Source: an uncultured Erysipelotrichaceae bacterium
GTDB taxonomy: Bacteria; Bacillota_I; Bacilli_A; RF39; UBA660
Assembly: GCA_902775285.1 (NCBI GenBank)
Contig: CACYLI010000002.1
Location: 1 to 64,000, forward strand
Direction of reading: 5' to 3'
Length of the DNA stretch: 64,000 nucleotides
A program made the position numbers and the translations under genes. Under the pieces are notes generated by a model that was not told where the DNA came from, searched no databases, and saw only the letters and a program-made list of their open reading frames with translations. Positions 8,987 to 19,500 of the stretch are shown piece by piece; position 1 is the stretch's first letter, and each line of letters opens with the position of its first letter.

Positions 8987-9088
8987 TTTTTCACCACTCC
9001 CTATCTTTATAATACTAATATACATTAATAATATTTAGTTTACAATAGAACTAGACACAACTTTTACAATAAAATTAAATATATTATT

Positions 9089-9598
9089 TTAGCTCTCTTC
9101 AATAAATGTTTTACTTTTATGAGGTTCATCAAATAAAAGACCTGGATAATTTTGTTGTCTTAAAGCTTCATATACCATTATTGCTACTGTATTAGACACA
9201 TTAAGTGCTCTTACATTATCTGTCATTGGCATTCTTATACATCTATCTATATATGGTTTTAATATTTTAGGTGGTATTCCTGTACTTTCTTTACCAAAGA
9301 AAAAATAATAATTCTTATCTTTATCACTATAATCAAAATCACTATGTGGTTTATGTCCATACCTTGTTAAAAAGAAATATTCTCCTTTATTTTTAGCAAA
9401 AAATTCATCAATATTTTCATATACTGTATAAATACATTTATCAATATAATTAACACCACATCTTTTAATATATTTATCTTCTAAACTAAATCCAAGTGGT
9501 TTAATTAAATGTAAATGAGAATTTGTTGCTACACAGGTTCTCATAATATTTCCAGTATTAGCAGGTATTTCTGGCTCATATAAAACTATATTTATCAC
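9089..9598 (-). CDS. trmL: tRNA (cytidine/uridine-34-2'-O-)-methyltransferase TrmL
   Basis: TrmL is a SPOUT enzyme that 2'-O-methylates the wobble base of tRNA-Leu species. MINIVLYEPEIPANTGNIMR at the N-terminus, FFFGKESTGIP near residue 100 and NVRALNVSNTVAI near 130 are the three SPOUT motifs, forming the trefoil knot that binds S-adenosylmethionine. The start is GTG at 9598 with GGTGATG upstream. It is the last chromosomal housekeeping gene before the type VII island, and its upstream promoter region overlaps the island terminator. Confidence 0.93.
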   Translation of the reverse strand: MINIVLYEPEIPANTGNIMRTCVATNSHLHLIKPLGFSLEDKYIKRCGVNYIDKCIYTVYENIDEFFAKNKGEYFFLTRYGHKPHSDFDYSDKDKNYYFFFGKESTGIPPKILKPYIDRCIRMPMTDNVRALNVSNTVAIMVYEALRQQNYPGLLFDEPHKSKTFIEES

Positions 9599-9623
9599 TC
9601 TTCATCACCAATAAAATTATAAC

Positions 9624-9649
9624 AAAAAAATACTTCTTTATGAAGTATT
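9624..9649 (-). terminator. Terminator of the type VII island
   Basis: An 8-pair stem (AATACTTC with GAAGTATT, 5-base loop) is followed by seven T on the minus strand. The DUF4176 stop codon lies at its edge. Confidence 0.8.
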
Positions 9650-9983
9650 ATTCTATTTCTATTATTGGTTCTTCTTTTATAGGAGCTTCAGGTACATCTG
9701 GGTTTACTGTTTGTATTATTTGTAGCATAGACGATAGATTAACTTTAAATTTCTTTTCTTCTTCATCAGAAACTCCCATATGAACAACCTCTAAAATATC
9801 ACTATGATTAAATAGATTAGCCTCTCTATTAGAAAGCATTCCTTCTGGATATAAGCATCCACAATAATCATACATTTTACTTCTTTCATGATTATCATAC
9901 ATACAGAAACCAGTAATCATTAGTTTTTTTGTGCCTTTTTTTAATTTAACAATTGTTCCTAAAGGTAAATACTTTTCCTCCAT
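9648..9983 (-). CDS. DUF4176 protein of type VII secretion loci
   Basis: The opening YLPLGTIVKLKKGTKKLMITGF matches the DUF4176 pattern (PLGSVV.L..G.KKLMI.GR), followed by YDYCGCLYPEG and HSDI. This small cytosolic family of unknown function is found with T7SS effectors in Firmicutes. The start has AAGGAGATG upstream. It is the last gene of the operon, directly after the 167-residue helical protein (one-base gap). A chaperone or effector-handling role would be a guess. The C-terminal 25 residues are acidic and proline-rich and probably disordered. Confidence 0.8.
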   Translation of the reverse strand: MEEKYLPLGTIVKLKKGTKKLMITGFCMYDNHERSKMYDYCGCLYPEGMLSNREANLFNHSDILEVVHMGVSDEEEKKFKVNLSSMLQIIQTVNPDVPEAPIKEEPIIEIE

Positions 9984-9984
9984 A

Positions 9985-10488
9985 CTACATCTCCTTATTT
10001 AAAATACTTGTTACATCTGAATGTGTATAACTTCTTTCATCATTTGTATTTTTTAAACTATCTAGAACCAAATTTACCCCATCTTTTGTTTTTAATATAT
10101 CAAGTATGCTACTTGTATCATCAGATTTATCACAAATAGCATCTCCTGAACCAAGTTTTAATCTATCAAGATTATCTTCTTCATTTTCAAGAATATCATC
10201 ATTTATTATAATATTATTTTTATCTAGTTTATTATATAAATCATATATTCTACTATCCATCATTATCATAATAGATTTTATTTTTTCAAGTCTTGTATAT
10301 AGTTCACTTATATCATTAAACAATATACCATTTAAGTTTTCTATATCATGAGAATCAATATTATTAATAGATGCAGATGACTTTAAACTAATAACTGATT
10401 TTTCTATTTCAGGTAAAAAATCTATTATTTTTTTAATTTCTTTTAACCCATAATAGAATTCTTCAGGAGATAAATTCATACTATCCAT
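9985..10488 (-). CDS. Helical protein of the type VII operon, unknown function
   Basis: I do not recognise a family. The 167-residue protein is acidic and mostly alpha-helical by composition, with an N-terminal heptad-like stretch (residues 5-95) and a looser C-terminal half that has DILKTKDGVNLVLDSLKN. It has no signal peptide or membrane segment and lacks WXG. AAAGGAGG precedes the start, which abuts the stop of the 79-residue gene. Small helical proteins beside LXG/WXG effectors often act as targeting partners; that analogy rests on size, helicity and context only. Confidence 0.7.
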   Translation of the reverse strand: MDSMNLSPEEFYYGLKEIKKIIDFLPEIEKSVISLKSSASINNIDSHDIENLNGILFNDISELYTRLEKIKSIMIMMDSRIYDLYNKLDKNNIIINDDILENEEDNLDRLKLGSGDAICDKSDDTSSILDILKTKDGVNLVLDSLKNTNDERSYTHSDVTSILNKEM

Positions 10489-10728
10489 TTAAATACCTCC
10501 TTTTATTCTATTAGTTATACTATTATTAATAACTCTTAAATCATCAATCATATTATTAACATTTGTTTTTGATTTAGAAAGTACTTCTTTATCAATACTT
10601 TGTCCACTTACAATAATATCATTTAAATAATTATTAGCATTTTCAATATAATCATTTAATGTAATTAATTTAGTATTTAAATCATTTATACATTTTATTA
10701 ATTCTTTAGATTTATTATCTTCATTCAT
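10489..10728 (-). CDS. Small helical protein, possible secretion partner
   Basis: This 79-residue protein is hydrophilic with a predicted helix-turn-helix hairpin: one helix around residues 5-43 and one around 52-74, broken near GQSID. Its size and shape resemble WXG100-like and LXG-associated helical partners, but the WXG tripeptide is absent and sequence similarity is not evident. AGAGG precedes the ATG. It lies between the 236-residue gene and the 167-residue helical gene with ten or fewer bases on each side, so all are co-transcribed. Confidence 0.7.
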   Translation of the reverse strand: MNEDNKSKELIKCINDLNTKLITLNDYIENANNYLNDIIVSGQSIDKEVLSKSKTNVNNMIDDLRVINNSITNRIKGGI

Positions 10729-10737
10729 GTAAAACCT

Positions 10738-11439
10738 CTATTTTAATACATTTTCACTTTCAATATCTAATTCTCTAATAGAACTATCACTATATTCAAT
10801 AACACTAACTTCCATATTTAATTCATCATTTAATAAATCTTTAAGTTCTTCACATTTTTTTCTAAAAAATGCAAGTCTAGCAAAATATTCATCTCTATTT
10901 TCCTTATTATCTACTTTAGAAAATCCTGGAACCATTCTTGCTCCAATTACAAGTGAATCATTTGATGAAAAGAAATTTCTTGATGTTGATGGACCATAAT
11001 TAATATCTATAATACTTTTATCTTTATTAACATCTTCAAATATAACTTTTTTAAATGTATTCTTTATAAATGATTCAATTTCATCATTATATTCACTGCC
11101 TATTTTACTATCTAAAAAATCTTTTTCTTCTTTTGATAAAGCTTCAATATATATATTATTTCGAATATAAAAGAATGTTAACTCTTCATTACACAAATAT
11201 TGATATAAATCTTGGTATCCTTCACTTACACCAAGTATTTGATGTTTAAATTTTCTAGAATCACCTATTTCATTATCTATTTGTTTTAAAGAAGTATTTT
11301 TAATTAAATATTTAAGAAACATATTATTATAAAAAACATATTCTTTTAAATACTCTTCTTTATCACCTAATTCATTAAAATAATTATAATTTAATAATGG
11401 AAATCTTGTAATATACATTTCTTCAGTTATTTTTTTCAT
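10738..11439 (-). CDS. Unknown protein, paralogue A of the pair flanking the hydrolase
   Basis: I do not recognise the family. The start is set at the ATG at 11439, seven bases after GAAAGGATG. It is a clear paralogue of the gene at 12260-12973: both share TRFP near the start, EYxxYxxxxxxYLIKNTS near residue 60, LTEEEKSFLD- or LSKEEKDFLD-like motifs, a NYGPS-S--F block and the closing VIEYSxSSIRxxDI. No signal peptide or membrane segment is seen. The two copies bracket an alpha/beta hydrolase. A cognate immunity or adaptor role is possible but not shown. Confidence 0.75.
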   Translation of the reverse strand: MKKITEEMYITRFPLLNYNYFNELGDKEEYLKEYVFYNNMFLKYLIKNTSLKQIDNEIGDSRKFKHQILGVSEGYQDLYQYLCNEELTFFYIRNNIYIEALSKEEKDFLDSKIGSEYNDEIESFIKNTFKKVIFEDVNKDKSIIDINYGPSTSRNFFSSNDSLVIGARMVPGFSKVDNKENRDEYFARLAFFRKKCEELKDLLNDELNMEVSVIEYSDSSIRELDIESENVLK

Positions 11440-11481
11440 ACTTAACATCCTTTCAATTTATATTATAACATATTTTTATTA

Positions 11482-12252
11482 TCATAAACTTCTAACATCT
11501 TCATTTAATAAAAAATCTGTAGCATATTCAATAAATTCATTCATCTTCTTTGGATCATGAAACATATGATCTGCTCCTAAAATATCAATAAATTCAATAC
11601 CATTTTTATTAGCAAATTCTTTTACTTTTTCAAATGATACTAATTCATCATGAGTACCTTGAAAAATCATTATATCTTCTGAATAATTACTAAAATCATA
11701 TGTAGTAATATCATTATTCTTTAAGTCACTCACAAAATCTGGAGTTAATCTCATTTTTTTATCAAATCCAACTAATATACTTTTACCACTCTTAAGTGCT
11801 TTTAATGATTCATCATTAAGTATATTATTATTTAAAACTTCATACATGTTTATAGCTGGACATCTAAGTACTATTTTTCTAAAAGGATTAGGATTTTCAG
11901 AAATATATTTTAGTCCTAAATAGCCACCAAAACTTGTAGCATTTAAATAAATATTTTCTGGATTAAATGTCCTATAAATATAACTTAACATATCACTATA
12001 GTAATTCATACAATCACTTAAACTAAGTTTTTGTCTTACATCTTTTCCATGGCAAGGTAAATCAAATGATATTACACATATATCATCATAACTATCTAAC
12101 ACTTTTTTTGATAATCTTCTAGTCGCGGCATTTTCTTTATTACCTGCAAATCCATGGCAAGATAATATAACATTTCTAATATTACTTAAATCATTATAAT
12201 ATATTTTACATTTAATATTATTATTTTCATTTACTTCAAAATATTTTTCCAT
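11482..12252 (-). CDS. Alpha/beta hydrolase, copy 1
   Basis: This is a serine hydrolase of the alpha/beta fold (serine aminopeptidase/esterase-like). The oxyanion region is SCHGFAGNKEN (near residue 31), the nucleophile elbow is NATSFGGYLGLKY (Ser near 109), the acid is in GTHDELV (near 211) and the catalytic His in GADHMFHDP (near 235). The elbow reads A-T-S-F-G, with Ala where most families have Gly. No signal peptide is seen, so it should act in the cytosol. It is a close paralogue of the hydrolase at 33163-33915, which lies on the other side of the giant gene. Substrate unknown. Confidence 0.88.
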   Translation of the reverse strand: MEKYFEVNENNNIKCKIYYNDLSNIRNVILSCHGFAGNKENAATRRLSKKVLDSYDDICVISFDLPCHGKDVRQKLSLSDCMNYYSDMLSYIYRTFNPENIYLNATSFGGYLGLKYISENPNPFRKIVLRCPAINMYEVLNNNILNDESLKALKSGKSILVGFDKKMRLTPDFVSDLKNNDITTYDFSNYSEDIMIFQGTHDELVSFEKVKEFANKNGIEFIDILGADHMFHDPKKMNEFIEYATDFLLNEDVRSL

Positions 12253-12259
12253 AATGCCT

Positions 12260-12973
12260 CTACTTCAAAGTATTAGTTTTACTAATATCTATATTTCTAA
12301 TAGAAGAAGATGAATATTCTATAACTTGAACATTTACATCTAATTCATCATTTATTGTTTCTTCAAACATTTCACATATTTGACTAATAACATTCTTTCT
12401 TTCTAAGTATTTTTCTACTAATGAATCATTACTTAAATCATTTACCATTTCATCATATCTAAATCCAATTACTAAAGTTCCATTTTTTACATAAAATGAA
12501 CTTGAATCAGATGGCCCGTAATTTAAAGATGAATCATCACTTGTTTTTTCTTTTATTACTTTATTGAATGTACTTTTAATAAAATTTTCACTTTCACTAT
12601 CAAAAGAATAATTATTACTTAACATTTTATTATCTAAAAATGATTTTTCTTCTTCTGTTAGTCTATCTAAATATAAATTATTTCTAACATAGAAATAGTT
12701 TAGCTTATTACTACATAAATACTGATACATATCTTTTTCATTATCCATTATAAATGGAATATCATAATTAGAACTATTTTGTAATAATTCTTCTATTTTT
12801 TTAATACTTGTATTCTTAATTAAATAATCTACTAATAATGTAGTGTATAAAGAATATTCTTTAAAGAAATATTCTTTATCACTATCATTCATACTTTCAT
12901 AATCATATGTTTCTAATTTAGGAAATCTAGTATTAAAGATATCTTCATTTAAAACTATTAAACTATCTTTCAT
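12260..12973 (-). CDS. Unknown protein, paralogue B
   Basis: This 237-residue protein belongs to the same unrecognised family as 10738-11439, with FNTRFPKLE at the start, YLIKNTSIKKIEE near residue 52, LTEEEKSFLDNK, LNYGPSDSSSF and the ending VIEYSSSSIRNIDI. The ATG overlaps the stop of the preceding gene as TAATG, with AAGGGAATG upstream, so translation is coupled. It is acidic and soluble by appearance. Duplication of this gene together with the hydrolase suggests a duplicated cassette, although the second hydrolase copy lies far upstream. Confidence 0.75.
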   Translation of the reverse strand: MKDSLIVLNEDIFNTRFPKLETYDYESMNDSDKEYFFKEYSLYTTLLVDYLIKNTSIKKIEELLQNSSNYDIPFIMDNEKDMYQYLCSNKLNYFYVRNNLYLDRLTEEEKSFLDNKMLSNNYSFDSESENFIKSTFNKVIKEKTSDDSSLNYGPSDSSSFYVKNGTLVIGFRYDEMVNDLSNDSLVEKYLERKNVISQICEMFEETINDELDVNVQVIEYSSSSIRNIDISKTNTLK

Positions 12974-13533
12974 TATCTATTCATTCCCTTCATTTGTTCA
13001 TCTATATCTATAATATCATATTTACTTTCGTCATTTCCATATGAATTATTACTTAAGTAAGAACCAGGATTTAACTCTTCCTGTTTCAAGAAATTATATT
13101 CTTCTTCAGTTAAATCCTTGATTCTTATGTCACATAAACCATACTTATCATCATAATATAATATTAATCTACCTAACTCATAATACGATTTAATTAATGA
13201 CTTAGGTTTAAAACAAATATGCATATCTTTTTGATTATAAATAATACTAAAACTACCTGCATTTTCTACATTAATTGGGCCTGATTCAGAAAAATAAGAA
13301 GCAATATATTTTTTTTCTAGATCATTTATATCGGGTAATTCATAATCTGACTCTTCTATTCTATTTGATAATGCACAAACACCAGAGCAAATTTCATTAC
13401 CAAGAACATATAAATCTAATTCAAATATATTATTAGTATCACCAAATCTAATTGAAAATACATTTGAATAATTATTACCTAGATTAAAGTATAATACAGA
13501 TTCACCACCAATTTTAATTTTTTCTTTATTCAT
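12973..13533 (-). CDS. Unknown protein coupled to the giant gene
   Basis: No family recognised. The start is the ATG at 13533, preceded by GGTGG inside the end of the giant gene; it overlaps the giant stop codon by eight bases in another frame. The 186-residue protein has many short hydrophobic/polar alternations (SVLYFNLG, FELDLYVLG, FSIIYNQKDMHICF, RLILYYDD) that suggest a beta-rich fold, and an acidic C-terminus. Its tight coupling to the giant gene makes a dedicated partner, such as a chaperone or immunity protein, the leading inference. The sequence itself does not show which. Confidence 0.75.
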   Translation of the reverse strand: MNKEKIKIGGESVLYFNLGNNYSNVFSIRFGDTNNIFELDLYVLGNEICSGVCALSNRIEESDYELPDINDLEKKYIASYFSESGPINVENAGSFSIIYNQKDMHICFKPKSLIKSYYELGRLILYYDDKYGLCDIRIKDLTEEEYNFLKQEELNPGSYLSNNSYGNDESKYDIIDIDEQMKGMNR

Positions 13534-16500
13534 ATGACCACCATCCAATTAAATCTTTCAATTCTTCTTCAGTACAAGTATTTATTTTACCATTTTTCAA
13601 CATATTTTGGAAATCTATATTTTTCATTAATTCATCAAAAGCTTTTTCAGCTAATTGACTATTCGGTAAATAACTTAAAATATAGTTTTTTATGTCTTCA
13701 TCTGTTGAAAATACATTAAAAACTTTATCTTTAATGATTATTGTTATTATAGATTCATATACTTTAGAAATTAATGTTAGATTATTCTCATCTACTTTAG
13801 CATAAACACTATCTTTCATTCTTTCTTGCATTTGCATTAAGTTTATTTTTAATTCTGGATTTTCATACATTTCATCTAAATATTTATTTAGGCCTAAATT
13901 CTTTCCTCCATCGAAGTTAAACAATTCCTCTATCATATTTGAAATAGTTATATGAAAGAAAGTACTAGTATAACCAGCATCAGTTGAATCTAAAATCATT
14001 GTATTTATTAATTCCTGCTTTACAATCATTTTATATTCTTTAGAATTGCTTGGTTTTATCGCTTCATCATTTGAAATCCTTTTACTAATTTCTTTTATAT
14101 ACCATTCAATAGATGAAATTATAGGTGCAAGAGCATTTGAGTTAACTCTTTCAGAAGTTGGATACATATGAAATATTTTTTTATCAATATGAAATGTTTT
14201 TTTACTAGTTGGTGAGATATCATTTCCTAATATTTCAATAATAAATCTATAATTTCCATTAGCATTAGCATTAGCATCTACAAGTATTTTAAGACCTCTA
14301 CTATACTTACTACTAGAATATTTGTACTTTTCACTATTATTTTGTTGATTAATACATTTATCTATTGCATTCATATACAAATGCATTGTTGCAAGTCTAG
14401 CAATATTTCTTATTTTATTTAAATCGCTTGAATCAATTATTCCTTTATTTTTCTTTATTTTTTGTAATATATCAATAATTTCTGTTTCATTTTGATAATT
14501 TTGTGTTAAATTTCCATTTTCATCAATAATTCCAGCTGAAATAAGTAAGCTTTCTAATCTATATTTTCCAGTAAGAGTATCTTTATTAGCACAATAATTT
14601 GATTGGCCTATGCTTTCTGCTATACTACTATCTATTTTTGCAATAATACTTTTTGCTTTTTCATTATTCTCTAAGAAGTTTTTCAAATCTGTATAAAGCT
14701 GATTATTCGTTCCATATCCACCATTTACTTCTATTAAATAATCACCATTTGGGGCCAATTTAAAAGTACCTTTAAAATCTCTTTTTTGTTCTTTTGCAAT
14801 ATTTAATAATTCATCCAAATCTGCTTTATTAATTGAAACCGAATAATTCATTAAAACACTTTCAACTATTTCATTAGCGTGTTTTAAACAACCTATAATT
14901 CTATCTCCTTCTTTATGTCCTGACATCTCAATTATTATTCCATTTGTTTCAACTATCATATTTTCTGGAAAACCATTAACAATTGTATCAGATGATTCTA
15001 TTATTCTTGTTTTTAAATTACTACTTGCTTTTGAAAAATAATCTACTATAGATGATTTTTGTAATCCATCCAATTTACGAGGACTTGAATTAACCGCACC
15101 AACATCTTCACTATCATCAATCTCTATTATTGCTGATTGATTATGTTCACTAGATGAATTATTAGCTTCAATAATGTCACTTTCTATATAATAATGTAGT
15201 ACTTCATCATTTTTCTTAACACCAAGTAGTTTTTCCATTAATGATTGTTTTGAAGATATTTCTGTTTGTTCTTTAATATAAGATTTTTGTTTTTCAGTTA
15301 AATAAACTTCTATAGACTTTATAAATGTATAATCATTATCACTAATTGATTCTAATTCTTCTTTTGTTAGACTTCTTATAATTAATTCTTTTAATTTAAT
15401 TTCATTATAAGAATTATAATATAGATTAATCTTTTGTTCTAATGACATACTGTTTATAAATTCATTTACTATTTCTGGATTATCTACTATAAGATTATAG
15501 TATTCTAAAAGTATTTCTGGATCAGAAGTATATTTTAGTATACTATTAGGTTCCATATTATTAAGTAATTCTATTAATAGTTCTTTATTATCTGTCAATT
15601 CAAGAGTATCTAAATTAATAATATTACTTTCAAGACCTCTTATAACTTGTAAATAATCTTTTTTAGCTATTAATTCTTTAATCTTATTTCTTGTTACTTG
15701 AATATTTTCTTCACTATTCATTTCTAGATTTAATGAGAATATTGCACTATTATCTGAATATAAATCAGAGTATCTAATTAAAGCTTTATGACCCCAAGTA
15801 ATAACAATTAATCCATCTTCATTAGCACCAATAATAGTAGTAATATGAGCTCCACCTTCATTCCAATTAAAAGTTGAACTATAATCATTAGTTTCATCTA
15901 AGTTGTATAATACTAATTCATGAGCATCTTTTGATACTACTTTATTTCCTTTTTTATCAGTATCCATTTCAACTCTTTCAGTTAAACTTAATATTTCACC
16001 ATTAGCAAGTCTTCTCTTAATATCATTTTTTAATAAATCAATGTCTACTGAACCATCTTCATTATAACTAAGAGTTAATTTAGAACCTTCTGTTTCTATT
16101 CCATAGTGTCTTAAGTAATCAAATGCTATTTGATAATATCCATCTATATTACAAGCATATACTTGCTCTTTAGAATTTGCTGTTCTAAATTTACCATCTT
16201 CATTTATTATATTTAGTTTTCTCTTACCATCTGTATCAATAGTAAATATTCTTCCATTTGGATTTGTATCTGATGAGTTAAAGAATAAATACATATCAAA
16301 TAGTAAAGCTCTAGTATTTAATACTCTTACTCCATTCTCATATTCATACATGTCAAACCCAAATCTACGTTTAAATCCTTCAGGATTGTTTCTAAATATC
16401 CATAATATTACATTGCATAAATTTGCATAAGAACATGCTCCTTTTTGTGAATCTATAATGTTATTAATTGTTTCAACAATTAAACCTTCTGTCATATTAT

Positions 16501-19500
16501 ATTTACTTGAGAAATGATCAACAAATCTTCTAAATGAAGGAGTATTAATTTGAGAAGGACCAATTTGTCCATAATTATTTCTTCTAATAAATGAATATAT
16601 TCTTTCAGATCTTTTTATTTTTTGATTTGTTCCTAAAGTAGATCTTTTATTTCCATGTCTATGTTTTTCAAAGAAAATTTCTTTTTCAATTAATCCAGTA
16701 TTAATTCTTGATTCTATTAAATCACTCATTTCTGAATCAAATTCATATCTTAAATCAGAAGTAATTCTTCCAACAAATGAAGTATCCTTAGTAATTAATT
16801 CTTCTTTAATTAAATCTATTACTTTTGCACCTTCACTTAAACATAAAGTAAATAACTCAGAATCAGTATATAATACTTTATTATTATATTTATATTCATA
16901 TACTTTTCTTCCATCTATTGTAAGTACACCTAAATAAGTTAATTCACTATCTCCTATTTTAATATTAAATCTATTAGCATGTAATAATCTAGGATTTTCT
17001 TTAATATAATCTAGGATTTTAGTATCATTAGTACTTAAATACAAATCTATTAAATTATTACCATCAATATATTTAATATAGTCATTATTAGTTTGATATA
17101 AATATAAGATATTACTTGAAGTTAATGAATTAATATTATTAGACATAAATACTTTATTAAGTATTTGATTATTATACTCTCTAATTCCTGTTTTTATAAT
17201 TAATGAAACAAAATCTACATCTATATTTCTATATAATTCATTAAATTCATCAGTACTTAAACTATTTAGGAAATCTATTACATAATTAGATATGAAACCA
17301 TTATTTAAATCTGTATTTACCTTATCAAGGAATCTTATCTTATATTCATTATTACTATAAGAATTAATTAATTTTTTTATGTTATCTATTGATTTAATAT
17401 TATTAACAAAATTTGGGAAAGCAGATATTGTATTAGCTAAAAAATCATCAATCTCCATATTACTTAGAATAGTATCACTATCTAAATTTTCTCTTGTTAA
17501 ATCTATTAAATCATATTTATGTTCATTAACAAATTCTTTATCTTTTATTAATTCATTAAATATTTCATCAGTTGTATAATCTAAAATGAAATATACTTTC
17601 TTATAATTACCATCAGCATCCAATAGTGATCTAATTAGTTTAATATCTTTTATTTCACTAATTAAATCGATATATCCTTCATCAATAAATAATGAATAAT
17701 TATCAATTTGTAATACTCTAGATGCTACTTCATCAGCAGTTAAATCAAATTTAGAGTAACTTGGTGCTATTAATCCTAAATTGTTTTTAACAAATGTATT
17801 ACTTTCAAATAAAGTTTTGAATACTTCTTTTGGTATTTTATTAATTAATTCATAATTAAAATGTATATTTGAAAGAATATCTGAATCTATAGATGTTATA
17901 CATTTAGTAAATAATTCTTTATCAAGACTATTTAATATTCTAACAATTGATTCTCCAGGTATTGTTGATAATCTTTCAATTGTATTGTCAAAATCAATAC
18001 CACTATTTAGTTTATTTTGAATATCCAATTCAATTATTACATTTTGAATTATACTATTTAATCTTTCTTCAAACTCTAATTTATTAGAATCTGTATTATA
18101 ACCTTGAATTAATCTATTAAACTCTCTTGTTGTAAGTAATCTTTCTTTAACACTCTCATCTATTTCTCTTCCGTTAAGTATATTATCTATTATATTGTCT
18201 GATATATTAGTAGGTTTAGAATCAAGTTTTGAAATTAAATTGTTAATAGAATTAACTATTCTACTATAAATTTTAGAAATAGAATTTGTAATTGTTGATA
18301 ACTTGTTATTAATGCTATTTTTAAGATTAATTAAAGATTTAGTTAATCTTATTTTTTGAGAATCTAAAATTTGATTACTATCTACTTGTTTCTCTATATC
18401 AGTAACTATATTACTAACTCTTGTTGCTATACTTTCAGTTGCACCAATTTCTACTAAATTTTGTGCTTCAATTATTTTTTGAGTATTCATATCAATATAT
18501 TCTGATACATTTACTCCAATATTTTCTAGAGTTAACAACTCACTAGGAGTTAAAGATTCTAATATTCGTGTTACTTCAGTTCTATCACTAGATTCTAATA
18601 ACTTATTTATTTTAGTAGCAATTGTATTACTATAAATAACATATTGGTTATTTTCATCTACTCTAATTCCAAATGAAGTAACAAGTACAGATTTACCATT
18701 TGCATCTGTTTCATAAATGTTAATATTTAATGCATTATTCTGTGTCTTATTGTTTAATCCAATAGTAATTGTTTTATTATTTCTTCCACCTGTTAATAAA
18801 TCTTCTTGTGAAGCAACATCTCTCATATATTGTTGAAGAGTACCTATATTTCTATTTCTAACATTATCTATTCCAAATAATGTAGGTAATGCTTCTAATA
18901 AACCTGGAAGACCTTTAATATCTTCTAGTTTTATATTTCCTAAAAGTGAAAGACTATCAAATAATTCTAAATCATTTTCTGTTCTGCTTTCAATTAATTC
19001 TTCTGTTAATTCTTTAATGAAATAATCACTTACAGATAATAATGGACTTATTCTTGAATCTACATTTAAAATAGCATCAGTATTACCTTCATTAATAATT
19101 TTAAATATAGCTTTTTGTTTTGCAAGTTTAGCTTTATCTATATTATATTTAATGTTTCCATCTGGATTAGGTAATACCCATCCATAGAAGTATGAACCAA
19201 ATTCATCAATTATATCTCTTACTTCTTCACTAATATTATCATTTACACCATCCATAAATTCTAATCTATAATTAAATGGTGAAATTCTAGATTCTTTTGT
19301 TACATTAGCAAACTCTGAATCATGCCAATATTTAGATTTGATTTGTTCACTAGATAAATACATAAATCCTGTAGTTGGACGTCCTACTTTAATATTATAA
19401 TAATCTGGATGTCCCAATGGAATTGTCATATCTGGAACAATCAAACTTCCATCTTCAAGTATTACATACATAGCAGCATGACTATTATAAACATAACTAT

